Part shown: piece after piece, positions 52,801-60,578 of the stretch
Layout: every line of letters starts with the position of its first letter
How positions within the stretch are numbered: the stretch's first letter is position 1
NCBI RefSeq assembly: GCF_042432905.1
Contig: NZ_JBHLWI010000009.1
Coordinates: 62,001 to 126,000, forward strand
DNA: 64,000 nucleotides
Source of the DNA: Fontibacter flavus
Lineage (GTDB): Bacteria > Bacteroidota > Bacteroidia > Cytophagales > Cyclobacteriaceae
Direction of reading: 5' to 3'
The notes under the pieces: generated by a model
What the model was told of the DNA's origin: nothing
The model's database searches: none
The model's input: the letters and a program-made list of their open reading frames with translations, nothing else
Program-made: the position numbers and the translations under genes

Positions 52801-55800
52801 CTGTAGCAGATAAAAAGATCAGACCATCAGATCCGGCACAAGTTACATCCTGAGAATTTACTGATAATTTTAGAGGAGCAGCAGGTCCAGGTACTCTGTA
52901 GATTTCAGAAACCAAACAAGAACCATTGTTGCTGTATTCAACTCTGTAGAAACCTGCACCTAATCCCGTCACAATATTAGTATTGGTAGCAATGATTTCA
53001 TTTGTCTGAAGGTTGATCCATCTGATTTGTTCCTGACTAGGAATAGCTCCCGAAAAGCTTACTTCTATTGAACCGTTATTTTCAGTACAGCTTGGCTCTT
53101 CAATGTTTACCAAAGTAATATTCAAATCATCCGCACCACCAATGATGATGTCTTCAATTCTGACAGTACAACCGTTAGAATCCCTGACAGTCACTCCATA
53201 GGTGCCCTCACTTAAGTTTCTTGGATTTTGATTGATGAAGCCATGGTCCCAATTGAAAAAGTAAACCCCAGTACCACCTGTTACCTCAATAAATATTTTC
53301 CCGTCATTTCTTCCCGTACAGGACACATTTTCAACGCTTAAGATGCTTACCTGTAATTGTTCTGGAGCATTAAGTTCTATGATTTCTTCGCTGATACAAT
53401 TGTTGGCATCTGTGACAATTACTTTATAGGTACCAGCGCCAATATTAGTCAGCGATTGTGAGCTTCCAGGGATCGGACTGAACACACCGGATCCATTATC
53501 TTTTTCCCATCTTATAGTATAGGAAGGAGTTCCTCCGGCAACTTGAATATTGATTCGGCCATCTGTAGAATCAAAACAATTTGGCTCCACCTTATTGAGT
53601 GTGCTTATTAAGATTGCAGAAGTTGGTTGGCTGATGATAATGTCATCCAATTCTTTCCAGCATCCATTTTCGTCTGTAACCCTAACAGTGTAAGAGCCAG
53701 CGGCAACATTTTGGAGATTTTGGGCAGTGGAAGTAAAGCCATTTGGGCCGATCCATTGGAAAGTATGGTTACCGGTACCACCTTGAACAAGTACGCTGAT
53801 AGCGCCTGTTTCCTCTCCATGGCAAAGCACATCTACAGGAGAACCGTTAAGTTCCAAAGTCAATTCTGCTGTTGGAGGAATGGTGAAATTTCTAAGGACG
53901 TAACAATCATCACTGGTTCCTACATTGAATACTTTAACGGTGTATTCTCCTGGTCCAACATTAGAAAGTGTGGGATTTGTCGATAAGATATTGGTTAAAT
54001 CACCAGCCCTGTACCATTCAATTCCAAGATTTCCTGAACCACCTGATGTTGAAATAGAAATGGAAGCATTTCCCTGTTCGAAGCAAGTTTCAGGAGTGAT
54101 AATAGCATCCGAAATAATGATTTCTGGTAGGGAGTTGATGTCAAAAGTAAAATTGGTGCCCGCACAATTATTGGCATCTCTGATTTCTACTGTATATCCG
54201 GCACCATTTGTAAGGCCATCAATAAGGACATTGGTATCGTACGTAGTGATGAATGGACCACCATTGAAAGAATAGGCATACGGAAGCGTACCACCCGAAA
54301 TCGTAAAGGCAACTGAACCTGTTTGATCACCGAAACAGGCAACCCCTGTAACCATAGGTGTTGACACTAAAAACTCATCCGGTGAAGTTATGGTGAATTC
54401 TCTTTCAACAGGACAATTGTTACTATCAGTTATGATAATTTTATAAGTTCCTGCTGAAAGATTATTGATGTTCAAACTGGTTTGACCTGGAATATTTGTG
54501 AAAACACCCCCAATTAATTGCTGCCATTGATAGCTCAAGGTTCCTGTTCCGCCATTTACCCTAAGTCCAGTTATAGAACCATTGTTATCTCCGTAACATT
54601 GTACATTGGTTATAACGACATTATTGTCATTGATATTGATTCTTGGAGGATTGGAGATGTTGACAATTTCTGTAATGCTACAAACACCTCCATAAGTAAC
54701 TTGAACTGTGTACTGTCCAGCTGGAAGATTGTTGAATGTTAAGTCATTTCCAGTTCTTGTTTGACCATTTACCGTCACAGAGTAGCTTGTAGTATTATCT
54801 GCAATCTGAACCCTGATACTGCCATCTGCTCCACCGTAACATAATGGATTGGTCACTGATGTGGTCACATCTGGAGCTGGTGGGACAGGCACGAAGATTT
54901 CAAAAGTTTCTTCACAACCACCATTATCTCTTACTGTAACAGTGTTAAGACCTGCAGGTAACCTGGTTGCTGTAGCTGTCGTTTCCCCATTACTCCATCT
55001 GATTGTATATGTTCCTAGTCCACCGCTAAGATTAAACACCCTCGCGGATCCATCATTTGCGCCCACACAGGTAAGTCCTCGTAATAATTCGATTTGTCCG
55101 TTTAATGGCGCTTCAGGGGCCGTAATTGTAAAATTCAATACAATAGCACAACCTTCTCGGTCTGTTACAGTAACAGAATAATTTCCAGGAGCCAAATTAT
55201 TGACAGTTCTGGTGGTTGCACCTGTACTCCACAAATAAGTATAATTTCCCCATCCACCTGAAGGATTGACTGTAGCAGATCCGTTGTTTTCACCAAAACA
55301 GGTAATCTGGGTTACAGAAACATTGGCATTGAAGGGTTGTGGCGCAGAGATGGTTACTCTAATAGTTTGACTACACTCTGGATAATTTACACCTCCATGT
55401 TTAACGATAATGGTATAATTACCGGCAGGTAGTCCTGTAAAAGTATGGGTCCCTGAATTCGCGCCAACAGGAATTACAAAATTCGAAACAATGGTATTGC
55501 CATTTGGACCAATAAGATCTACCCTCACTTCATTGGGAGGGAAGGCGAAATTGGAAACCAACCTGTTTACATCTAAAGTGATGGTACCGTTGGTGTCTCC
55601 CACACAAGAGATTGGAGTAGCTGTAGCTCTAAAATCCAACAGATTTTCTCTTCCTATTGTAAAAACAATTTCTGCCGGACAATCTCCTCGATATCTATCT
55701 TTAATTTCAAGGACATAATCTCCCGCTGGTAATTGGTCATATCTTATTTTTCCATCAGGTGCTATGATCCAATCAGTTACATAGTTTCTGTTGCCTCTCC

Positions 55801-56518
55801 TTCTCCTGATCCTAAATTCAACCTGTCCTTCAAAATCAATCAGATCTAATGCAATTCCACCATTGCTTTCACATGTTTCCGGGAATGTTGTGACATCCGG
55901 TGCCGGAGGAAGAACAATAGGGTCAACTTCTTCTATTTCTATTTCTGTGTATTCCTTACAGCCGCTGGCATCAATGACCTCAACCAAATACTTTCCAGCA
56001 GGGACATTGCTCAGGTTTATTTCTCGGTCTCTAGTATTGTATGTTCTAACCCTATTTCCCGATTCATCATAAAAATTGACTGTAAATCTAGGAATACCAT
56101 TTACGATTGTACCATAAACGGTGGCTGTTGTTCCTCCACCGCAGCTTTGAACATCTTCATAAAATACATTGACTGTAAAACTTGTACTTCCTTTAAAAGT
56201 TGTAACTTCTGTATATACAGTTCCATTACTATCAGTAACTTCAAGATAATAATCCCCAGGTAATGCTCTTTCAATAGTACTGAATTCTGTAGGACCAAGA
56301 TTAGCATCAACCTGAATGATGTTTCCATTATAAGTCCATACATAAGTATATGGTGCAACCCCTCCACGTACTCTGATTGATGCAGATTTTTCACATTCGG
56401 AAAAAATAAAAATATCACGGATGATTGGGGCAACTTGTCCATAAGAATTTAAAGACAATCCTAACCAACAGATAAAAATCTGGGTGATTAATAAAATTTT
56501 CTGGTAGTTTTTTCTCAT
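46817..56518 (-). CDS. Giant SprB-repeat surface adhesin with PKD domain and type-B T9SS sorting domain
   Basis: The start at 56518 (MRKNYQKILLITQIFICWL) gives a signal peptide ending in LNSYGQ; the frame runs 13 codons further up. The protein has about 3233 residues. I count about 37 repeats of 75-100 residues with the SprB pattern: a Cys near the start (CxGxxNGS or similar), GGxxPYxYxWSxG, a LxPGxYxVxVTDxxGC end. Near the C-terminus is one PKD domain (WEWDFGDGNKSNEQNPQHTY). The last 90 or so residues are a gliding-motility-type sorting domain (FTPNGDGLNDTF, FNKWGELVYSS, GWDGT, GNYVYKIVY). It is exported by type IX secretion to the cell surface for adhesion, possibly for gliding. PorP/SprF follows on the same strand. 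It is among the largest proteins in such genomes; F. johnsoniae SprB is about twice as long. Confidence 0.93.
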   Translation of the reverse strand: MRKNYQKILLITQIFICWLGLSLNSYGQVAPIIRDIFIFSECEKSASIRVRGGVAPYTYVWTYNGNIIQVDANLGPTEFSTIERALPGDYYLEVTDSNGTVYTEVTTFKGSTSFTVNVFYEDVQSCGGGTTATVYGTIVNGIPRFTVNFYDESGNRVRTYNTRDREINLSNVPAGKYLVEVIDASGCKEYTEIEIEEVDPIVLPPAPDVTTFPETCESNGGIALDLIDFEGQVEFRIRRRRGNRNYVTDWIIAPDGKIRYDQLPAGDYVLEIKDRYRGDCPAEIVFTIGRENLLDFRATATPISCVGDTNGTITLDVNRLVSNFAFPPNEVRVDLIGPNGNTIVSNFVIPVGANSGTHTFTGLPAGNYTIIVKHGGVNYPECSQTIRVTISAPQPFNANVSVTQITCFGENNGSATVNPSGGWGNYTYLWSTGATTRTVNNLAPGNYSVTVTDREGCAIVLNFTITAPEAPLNGQIELLRGLTCVGANDGSARVFNLSGGLGTYTIRWSNGETTATATRLPAGLNTVTVRDNGGCEETFEIFVPVPPAPDVTTSVTNPLCYGGADGSIRVQIADNTTSYSVTVNGQTRTGNDLTFNNLPAGQYTVQVTYGGVCSITEIVNISNPPRININDNNVVITNVQCYGDNNGSITGLRVNGGTGTLSYQWQQLIGGVFTNIPGQTSLNINNLSAGTYKIIITDSNNCPVEREFTITSPDEFLVSTPMVTGVACFGDQTGSVAFTISGGTLPYAYSFNGGPFITTYDTNVLIDGLTNGAGYTVEIRDANNCAGTNFTFDINSLPEIIISDAIITPETCFEQGNASISISTSGGSGNLGIEWYRAGDLTNILSTNPTLSNVGPGEYTVKVFNVGTSDDCYVLRNFTIPPTAELTLELNGSPVDVLCHGEETGAISVLVQGGTGNHTFQWIGPNGFTSTAQNLQNVAAGSYTVRVTDENGCWKELDDIIISQPTSAILISTLNKVEPNCFDSTDGRINIQVAGGTPSYTIRWEKDNGSGVFSPIPGSSQSLTNIGAGTYKVIVTDANNCISEEIIELNAPEQLQVSILSVENVSCTGRNDGKIFIEVTGGTGVYFFNWDHGFINQNPRNLSEGTYGVTVRDSNGCTVRIEDIIIGGADDLNITLVNIEEPSCTENNGSIEVSFSGAIPSQEQIRWINLQTNEIIATNTNIVTGLGAGFYRVEYSNNGSCLVSEIYRVPGPAAPLKLSVNSQDVTCAGSDGLIFLSATGGTPGYTYYILHNGDWEVVNSLFLSNLDAGTYDVKVRDAGGCEDFSTIIINQQNPPAYEINVEQNVSCYGLNDGIINFELYGDTSNLTFQWFKKENTGDVAIATSSLNNLFAGTYYLEITFADGCKLTSDDYIITEPDQITVNPTVIQPVCYDDLGSFTLTVSGGEFGKTITLRSASNGIIATYENENEGTFTFEDLAPGTYTWEVGDTGCSDLDGTFTITVPLKPEFTVSKIDISCFGSNDGVINILGPTVQPGRTFTVFLNGVAQGNQTALNNLAAGNYEVRIADDQGCLSDPVLVSILTSDRPLEIFNLVKTDAACYNENSGSVQFEILGGSPVYRVEISSLNGYSSTLSNLDGSTSYSFNNLPAGSYTLQVWDLNDNCDASATFEITQPQELFVNHTQGTVLCEGGTTFIELTVTGGTQPYTYTWERFNTATSTWETLPTTTRRLNNITAGTYRYTVTELNNCTSNSDEIVIADGVPVQLTYVANDITCFGGSARVTLTATSGTSTNFTYFVNGNQIFGNQFQAIAGTYTAYAIDNVKGCISDEITITVNQPSNPVQISHYSFQNLSCFEAGDGIISLALTGGTAPYTITFQGNNFSANEGEIIVFDNLSANINYTFTAVDANGCTVNIPPRILSQPLPLQASHSFTPIACYDGESEINLQITGGTRPYQVSWEYAIDNVNFSSLPQFDNETSISNLEAGYYRYTISDGGCNAVVQTVEITQPDQVLLDAVTTDISCFGGMDGTVTFTPSGGPSTIYRIFFNGVEMSGNTVTGLSAGTYTAFVLSGACRSENIQVVIEQPEEPLQVRMTYLEEALCVGGTSEITLEISGGNGNYNAVLNGTNYPVDNSGFITISDVLPGTHIIEVFDSEGCSWIQTITITNPTVIDIFHHDITHVTCIGGSDGEISINVTGGAGEYTFTWFNSQNQPIGNTKDITGLSAGTYTVVVTDENGCEISEQFQINDPEPLDFTIIEIVDISCFGLENGSITVQGMGGTPEYFLIIDDVQYPGLTVSGLKAGTYTVAIVDSNGCASDEKQVIINEPQPLALSIDSVNINCYGANNGQALLNITGGTAPYSVRWSDGNILATRNSLVPGIYEVIVTDANGCSVRDNVVITQPEPVVITETITNVNCYGGNDGSITLDVNGETENYQITWKNKVTSANVGTGATASNLSAGVYIAEILDENGCKWTREYMVIQPSEPLFAQAFQTNIRCAGEDNGTINLIVAGGTAPYTYQWSNGETTRSIFNLSQGIYEVTITDANGCIITESYEITEPEPLTVTVDSLQDVSCKFGNDGSIRLNIEGGAGNYRITWSNGRTGPELTNLRAGEYTVFIIDDNSCFYTETFTISEPTDILSIEGISTTQLCNADDQIELLLTVIGGTAPYSYQWSNGSTDQNLTGILPGNYSVVVTDANGCEVSGNFNVPPATSPLQVEFGGRIDLCSPNERGEVRATVIGGAAPFTYLWSNGATTPTISNLTPGEYSVFVTDANGCTVEDSVVVTTPGNWRINLDAIQSVSCFGGNNGSIQISVIEGRGPFKITWSHGVEDQLFVGNLTPGNYSVRVEDEAGCAITATYNIREPELLTFTDMVENVTCAGENNGSISINVAGGTPPYSYQWSNGSNSRNLRNLKPGDYTLVITDRNGCSTGATYTITEPQPLAIESEFSENLLCNGDTEGFININITGGIQPYKVSWSDEPENENLNRFNLTKGVYKVTVIDDNGCQTEQTFEIKEPELLEISLNTAFDVDCENRDLKGVAWVDIKGGSGDYIISWNTGQQNTNEIIFMEDGDLMVTVIDKNGCTAEAITSVTMPVAFTDADFTYTIISLGTEGQILVNDPVQFLDKTEGNVIAWEWDFGDGNKSNEQNPQHTYTKPGTYTITLMTFDALGCVSTASIEVEVLASHLIMVPNAFTPNGDGLNDTFFPKMRGIVGLEMHVFNKWGELVYSSYSVEDKGWDGTLRGVLSPNGNYVYKIVYQAIDGETGTMTGVFTLFH

Positions 56519-57036
56519 ACAAGTAAATTTTTTATTACCATCAGTTAAGTTCATCACTCCTCTTTTTTACTCTTTTCTCAAACTTTCACCTGGTTTTGTG
56601 ATTTTCAAGAGAACTTATTTATTGGGTTTTATGCATTACATATCCAATAAATGGTTTTTTGTTTTTTGATATAAAATTTTATGTTTTTTGTTTACAGTAA
56701 AATTATATTCCTATCAAACATCATTTTTATTTAATTAATAGAATATAATTGTAAATCCAAAAAATAATTTGAAAAATAAAATTCTTTAAAATGAAGCTGA
56801 ACTTTTGAAAACGAGTTTTTTTAGCTTGAAATCCAATAAGATATTGTATTGAGTATGAAGATTTTTTTTTGGATTTTCTTTTTGAGAAAGAATATTCTGG
56901 TAGATGTTACCAGTAGCGTGTATGATTAAAAATTCATATAAGTTTTTTGTGATTTCATAAATTGACTTTATCAAAGTTGGGAGGTCAATTTTAGATATTT
57001 TGGACACATATTCTTATCTATTTAAAATAAAAAGAC
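56519..57036. other. AT-rich spacer upstream of the giant adhesin gene
   Basis: About 520 very AT-rich bases separate the giant gene's start from the terminator of the GreA-like gene. A 73-codon frame (56786-57007, minus) was judged random. An AGGAG lies just before a GTG-ATG pair at 56554-56557. No clear TAnnTTTG promoter was found. Confidence 0.45.
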
Positions 57037-57039
57037 ATT

Positions 57040-57074
57040 AAAAAAGGGAGAAGTGCTTTACTAGCTTCTCCCTA
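57040..57074 (-). terminator. Terminator of the GreA-like gene (end of the uxa transcript)
   Basis: AGGGAGAAG / CTTCTCCCT forms a perfect 9-base stem with an 11-base loop, with TTTTTT after it on the minus strand. Confidence 0.75.
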
Positions 57075-57166
57075 TCTTCACTTTAAGAATTTAATATTTG
57101 ATAATCGTTTTTGGAGCTTTAGATCTGTAATGTATTTCATTAGATCATTTCTCAAAATTCAATCTG

Positions 57167-57628
57167 CTATATCAGGTCAATAACTTTTATCTTTTTCCCC
57201 CTGAACTCCCCAGATTCCCCCTGTTTAAGATTCCAAAGTGCAGCCACTAAAGGTGAATCTGGAGACACCAATTGATAATCAATCCCATCAAGACTGATCT
57301 TGCCAAAAGGTACGGAAACCCAAATATTTCCCATTTCAACCTTGAATAATGCTCCTTCTTGTACACTTTCCATCGGTTTCACCGGTACAGCATTCAGTTG
57401 ATTGAGCATTACCTTGGAGGAAGACAACCTTTTTTCCAAAATATTTCTGGTCTGATGGATCATTTCCTGATGGGTTTCAAATTTATCCCCAGCAGAACTT
57501 TTTTCCTCTACTTCTGAAGATTCCTGAAGTTCAGTCAGTTGCCTTTGAATATCAGCAATCTGATCTTTAAGCATTGCTTGGCCTTTGGCCTGAAGCAATG
57601 TTTTGGTTTCGGATGTCGCTACTTTCAT
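57167..57628 (-). CDS. Protein with a GreA/GreB-like C-terminal domain
   Basis: From the ATG at 57628 (MKVATSETKTLLQ) the protein has 153 residues. The N-terminal part is a long helix pair (KGQAMLKDQIADIQRQLTELQ and IHQTRNILEKRLSSSKVMLNQL), like a coiled-coil hairpin. The C-terminal part (about 88-153: GALFKVEMGNIWVSVPFG, DGIDYQLVSPDSPLVAALWNLKQGE, EFRGKKIKVIDL) has the beta order of GreA/GreB C-terminal domains. The N-terminal acidic tip is not a clear match, so anti-pausing activity is uncertain. The gene follows uxaB by 83 bases and is probably in the same transcript, without an obvious role in it. Confidence 0.75.
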   Translation of the reverse strand: MKVATSETKTLLQAKGQAMLKDQIADIQRQLTELQESSEVEEKSSAGDKFETHQEMIHQTRNILEKRLSSSKVMLNQLNAVPVKPMESVQEGALFKVEMGNIWVSVPFGKISLDGIDYQLVSPDSPLVAALWNLKQGESGEFRGKKIKVIDLI

Positions 57629-57711
57629 GGGTACAAAAGTCAACAAAAAAAACCTGATTTTAAAAATAGAATTCCTGACCGCGGGCTCTTTAGTGGAAAA
57701 AAAGAACAATT

Positions 57712-59127
57712 CTAACTGACAAGGTCGTATGATAAGTTTAGAATTGCCTGATTCACAGCGGAAATCAATTCGTCTTCTTTGCTTAGATCAATCCCCCAAA
57801 ATTCCTCCTGAGTCAAAATACTGGTAACAATCTCTTCCATGTTTCCTTTTTTCCAAACAGCTTTGAAGAAGTCCAGGATTTCCTGCCCATCATTCAATGG
57901 TAAAGATTCTCCATTACATTCACCTCTATAAAATAAGATCAAAGCTGCCAGGGATTTCACCAGATTCTTTGGCCAGGTTCCGAAATTTTGGTGATATTCC
58001 ACCATGCTCGGTAAAACCCTGACTTTGAATTTGGAGATAGAATTTAAGGCAATTGATGCAAGTTCATGTCTAATAAAAGGATTGCGGAATCTATCCAATA
58101 CTTCATTGGCGTATTTTTTCAGTTCTTCACTTGGAAGGTCTAGAGTAGGAATGATCTCTTTAAAAATAGTTTCCCTAATGATTGCCCCCATTTCTTCATC
58201 TTCTATTGCTTCTCTTACGGTTCTTATTCCCTTGAGATAAGCTAATGGGACCATAGCTGTGTGGGCACCATTTAGAATTCTGACTTTTCTGGTTCTGAAA
58301 GGACTGAGGTCTTCAACAAATTTCACCTCAAGTTCTGCTTGATCAGCAGGGAATATTTCCCGCAAAGATTGAGGACCCTCGATTACCCAAAGATGGAAAG
58401 GCTCAGCCTTGACGATCATACTGTCCTCAAAACCAATTTTTTGTTGGATTTCGAATATGTTATCTTTTGGGAAGCCAGGTACAATCCTATCTACTAGCGT
58501 ATTGTAAAATAAGTTGCTCTCTTCAATCCATTTATGAAAACCAATTGGTAAATCCCATAATTCAGCATATTGCAAAACGCATTTTTTGAGCATTTCACCG
58601 TTTTTGTCGATTAATTCGCAGGGTATGATGATCAATTTTTTTGAATGATTTCCATCGAAGATCTGGAATCTTTGATAGAGTAGGGCAGTAAGCTTTCCCG
58701 GAAATGTGTGGGGAACTGTATTTTCCTGCAAAATATCATTTGGGTCAAAAGTGATGCCTGCCTCGGTAGTATTGGAAATAACAAATTGTAAATCTGGATT
58801 TGCAGCCAAAGAAAGATATGCTTGATAATCCTGATAGGGATTGATTACGCCTTGTACACAGGTAATCAGCTTTAATTTATCTACTATTGCGCCATTTTGG
58901 ATTCCCTGAAGTTGAAGGTGGTAAAGGCCATCCTGGTCATTCAGTTTTTCGCCCATTCCTTCGTTCAGCGGCTGAATGATTTGAATATCACCATCAAAAC
59001 CGGCCTTTTCATTCATTTCATCTACCATCCAATCAACAAAACCTCTTAGAAAATTTCCTTCTCCAAACTGAAGAATTTTGACAGGACGTTTTTTTACAAA
59101 CGTATTATTTCTATTCAATGTATTCAT
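57712..59127 (-). CDS. uxaB: Tagaturonate reductase
   Basis: UxaB reduces D-tagaturonate to D-altronate with NADH in galacturonate catabolism. The 471-residue polyol-dehydrogenase-family protein begins with the nucleotide loop ILQFGEGNFLRGFVDWMVDE (about residues 18-37). Its substrate-site segment is FVISNTTEAGITFDPND, with the conserved catalytic region FRTRKVRILNGAHTAMVPLAYLKGIRTV (about 272-299, Lys and His). Fructuronate reductase (UxuB) is a related alternative, but the tight link to uxaC and uxaA favours UxaB. It lies 17 bases after uxaC in the uxaC-uxaB order. Confidence 0.9.
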   Translation of the reverse strand: MNTLNRNNTFVKKRPVKILQFGEGNFLRGFVDWMVDEMNEKAGFDGDIQIIQPLNEGMGEKLNDQDGLYHLQLQGIQNGAIVDKLKLITCVQGVINPYQDYQAYLSLAANPDLQFVISNTTEAGITFDPNDILQENTVPHTFPGKLTALLYQRFQIFDGNHSKKLIIIPCELIDKNGEMLKKCVLQYAELWDLPIGFHKWIEESNLFYNTLVDRIVPGFPKDNIFEIQQKIGFEDSMIVKAEPFHLWVIEGPQSLREIFPADQAELEVKFVEDLSPFRTRKVRILNGAHTAMVPLAYLKGIRTVREAIEDEEMGAIIRETIFKEIIPTLDLPSEELKKYANEVLDRFRNPFIRHELASIALNSISKFKVRVLPSMVEYHQNFGTWPKNLVKSLAALILFYRGECNGESLPLNDGQEILDFFKAVWKKGNMEEIVTSILTQEEFWGIDLSKEDELISAVNQAILNLSYDLVS

Positions 59128-59144
59128 GCTTCAATGGGCCTGTT

Positions 59145-60578
59145 TCAATGCTGTAAATCGAAACCAAAATAGGTATTGGCATTATGGAAAGAGATATCGG
59201 AAACAATTTTACCCAACCAAGCTTCATCAGCCGGGAGTTCTCCATTCTCAACATCTTTTCCGATAAGGTTACATAAAATCCTTCTGAAATATTCATGCCT
59301 TGGGAATGAAAGGAAGCTCCTTGAATCGGTTAACATACCTATAAAACAGCTCAGAAGTCCCATGTTTGATAATGCGTTCAATTGTTTTTCCATGCCGTCT
59401 TTTTGGTCCAAAAACCACCAGCCGCTTCCAAATTGGATCTTCCCTTTGACTGATCCGTCATTAAAATTGCCCACCATAGTGGCCATTACCTCATTGTCTG
59501 CAGGGTTAAGGTTATATAAAATGGTTTTGGCCAACTGATCTGTTGAATCCAGCAAATTGAGGAAAGCACCCAATGCCTTTGCTTGGGAAAAGTCTCCAAT
59601 AGAGTCAAAACCTGTATCAGGTCCCAAGACTCTCAACATACGGTCGTTCGTATTTCTCAAAGCTCCCAAGTGGAACTGTTGTGTCCATCCTTTTGCATGG
59701 TACATCTTGGAAAGTTCATAAAGGGTATGGAACTTGAAATACGCTACTTCTTCACTACTCAGTTTTTTTCCCAGGATCAATTTTTGGAAAAGGGAATCAA
59801 TATGATAGGATCCTAGGGGGAAAAAATACAATTGTTCCAATCCGTGATCTGAGATTCTTCCTCCATTGGTATGGAAATATTCAACCCTGTTTTGAATCGC
59901 TTCCAAAAGGTCATCGTAGTGGAAAATTTCAACACCAGAGACAGCGGATAGCTGTTGCAAATATTTTTGGTAGGTTGTTGTGTTTTCAACTGCATAGGCT
60001 TTGTCAGGCCGGAATGCAGGAAGTAACCTTGGCTCAATATTCTCTTTTGCTGCTTTTTGGTGGTATTCCAAGGTATCTATTGGGTCATCTGTAGAGCAAA
60101 CCAAGCGGACATTCATTTTTTGAAGTAATCCTCTGGTATAATAATCTGGGGATTGTAGCATGGAAGATGTTTCTTGAAAGATCTCTTCCGCGTTTTTTCC
60201 AGTCAAAAGCGCTTCAATTCCAAAATATCTCCTTAATTCCAAATGGGTCCAGTGATAAAGGGGATTCCTCATGGTGTATGGTACTGTTTCAGCCCATTTT
60301 TGGAATTTCTCTTGGTCAGAAGCATTACCGGTAATGTATTTTTCAGGAATCCCCAAGGTTCTCATGGCACGCCATTTATAATGGTCGCCTGCTAGCCATA
60401 CTTCGGAAATGGTGTCGAATCTCCTGTTTTCCGCTATGTCCTTTGGAGAGAGATGGTTATGATAGTCTATTATGGGAAGTTTTGAGGCATACTCATGATA
60501 GAGAAGTCTGGAAAAATCATTTTCCAGTAAGAAGTCTTCTGAAAGGAATGCTTTTTTGGCATTAAACTGAGAAATCAT
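59145..60578 (-). CDS. uxaC: Glucuronate/galacturonate isomerase (uronate isomerase)
   Basis: UxaC interconverts D-glucuronate and D-fructuronate, or D-galacturonate and D-tagaturonate. The 477-residue amidohydrolase-family protein has the metal-site pattern PIIDYHNHLSPKDIAENRRF (about residues 35-54, HxH) and CSTDDPIDTLEYH (about 160-172). RMLRVLGPDTGFDSIGDF and FVGM-like FIGMLTDSRSFLSFPRHEYFRRIL are the family's C-terminal signature. The start overlaps the end of the LacI-type regulator gene by four bases (ATGA), so the two are translationally coupled. Confidence 0.95.
   Translation of the reverse strand: MISQFNAKKAFLSEDFLLENDFSRLLYHEYASKLPIIDYHNHLSPKDIAENRRFDTISEVWLAGDHYKWRAMRTLGIPEKYITGNASDQEKFQKWAETVPYTMRNPLYHWTHLELRRYFGIEALLTGKNAEEIFQETSSMLQSPDYYTRGLLQKMNVRLVCSTDDPIDTLEYHQKAAKENIEPRLLPAFRPDKAYAVENTTTYQKYLQQLSAVSGVEIFHYDDLLEAIQNRVEYFHTNGGRISDHGLEQLYFFPLGSYHIDSLFQKLILGKKLSSEEVAYFKFHTLYELSKMYHAKGWTQQFHLGALRNTNDRMLRVLGPDTGFDSIGDFSQAKALGAFLNLLDSTDQLAKTILYNLNPADNEVMATMVGNFNDGSVKGKIQFGSGWWFLDQKDGMEKQLNALSNMGLLSCFIGMLTDSRSFLSFPRHEYFRRILCNLIGKDVENGELPADEAWLGKIVSDISFHNANTYFGFDLQH

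Noticed and set aside
46817..56518. Regular repeats in the giant gene read as a CRISPR or satellite array
   Set aside because: The repeats are 75-100 codons long, in one open frame, with conserved Cys and Gly at protein level, and diverged at DNA level. This is SprB-type protein repetition.
56786..57007. 73-codon minus-strand frame in the spacer before the giant adhesin gene
   Set aside because: Very AT-rich, composition rich in Lys, Ile and Leu with no domain or promoter, so it is likely random.
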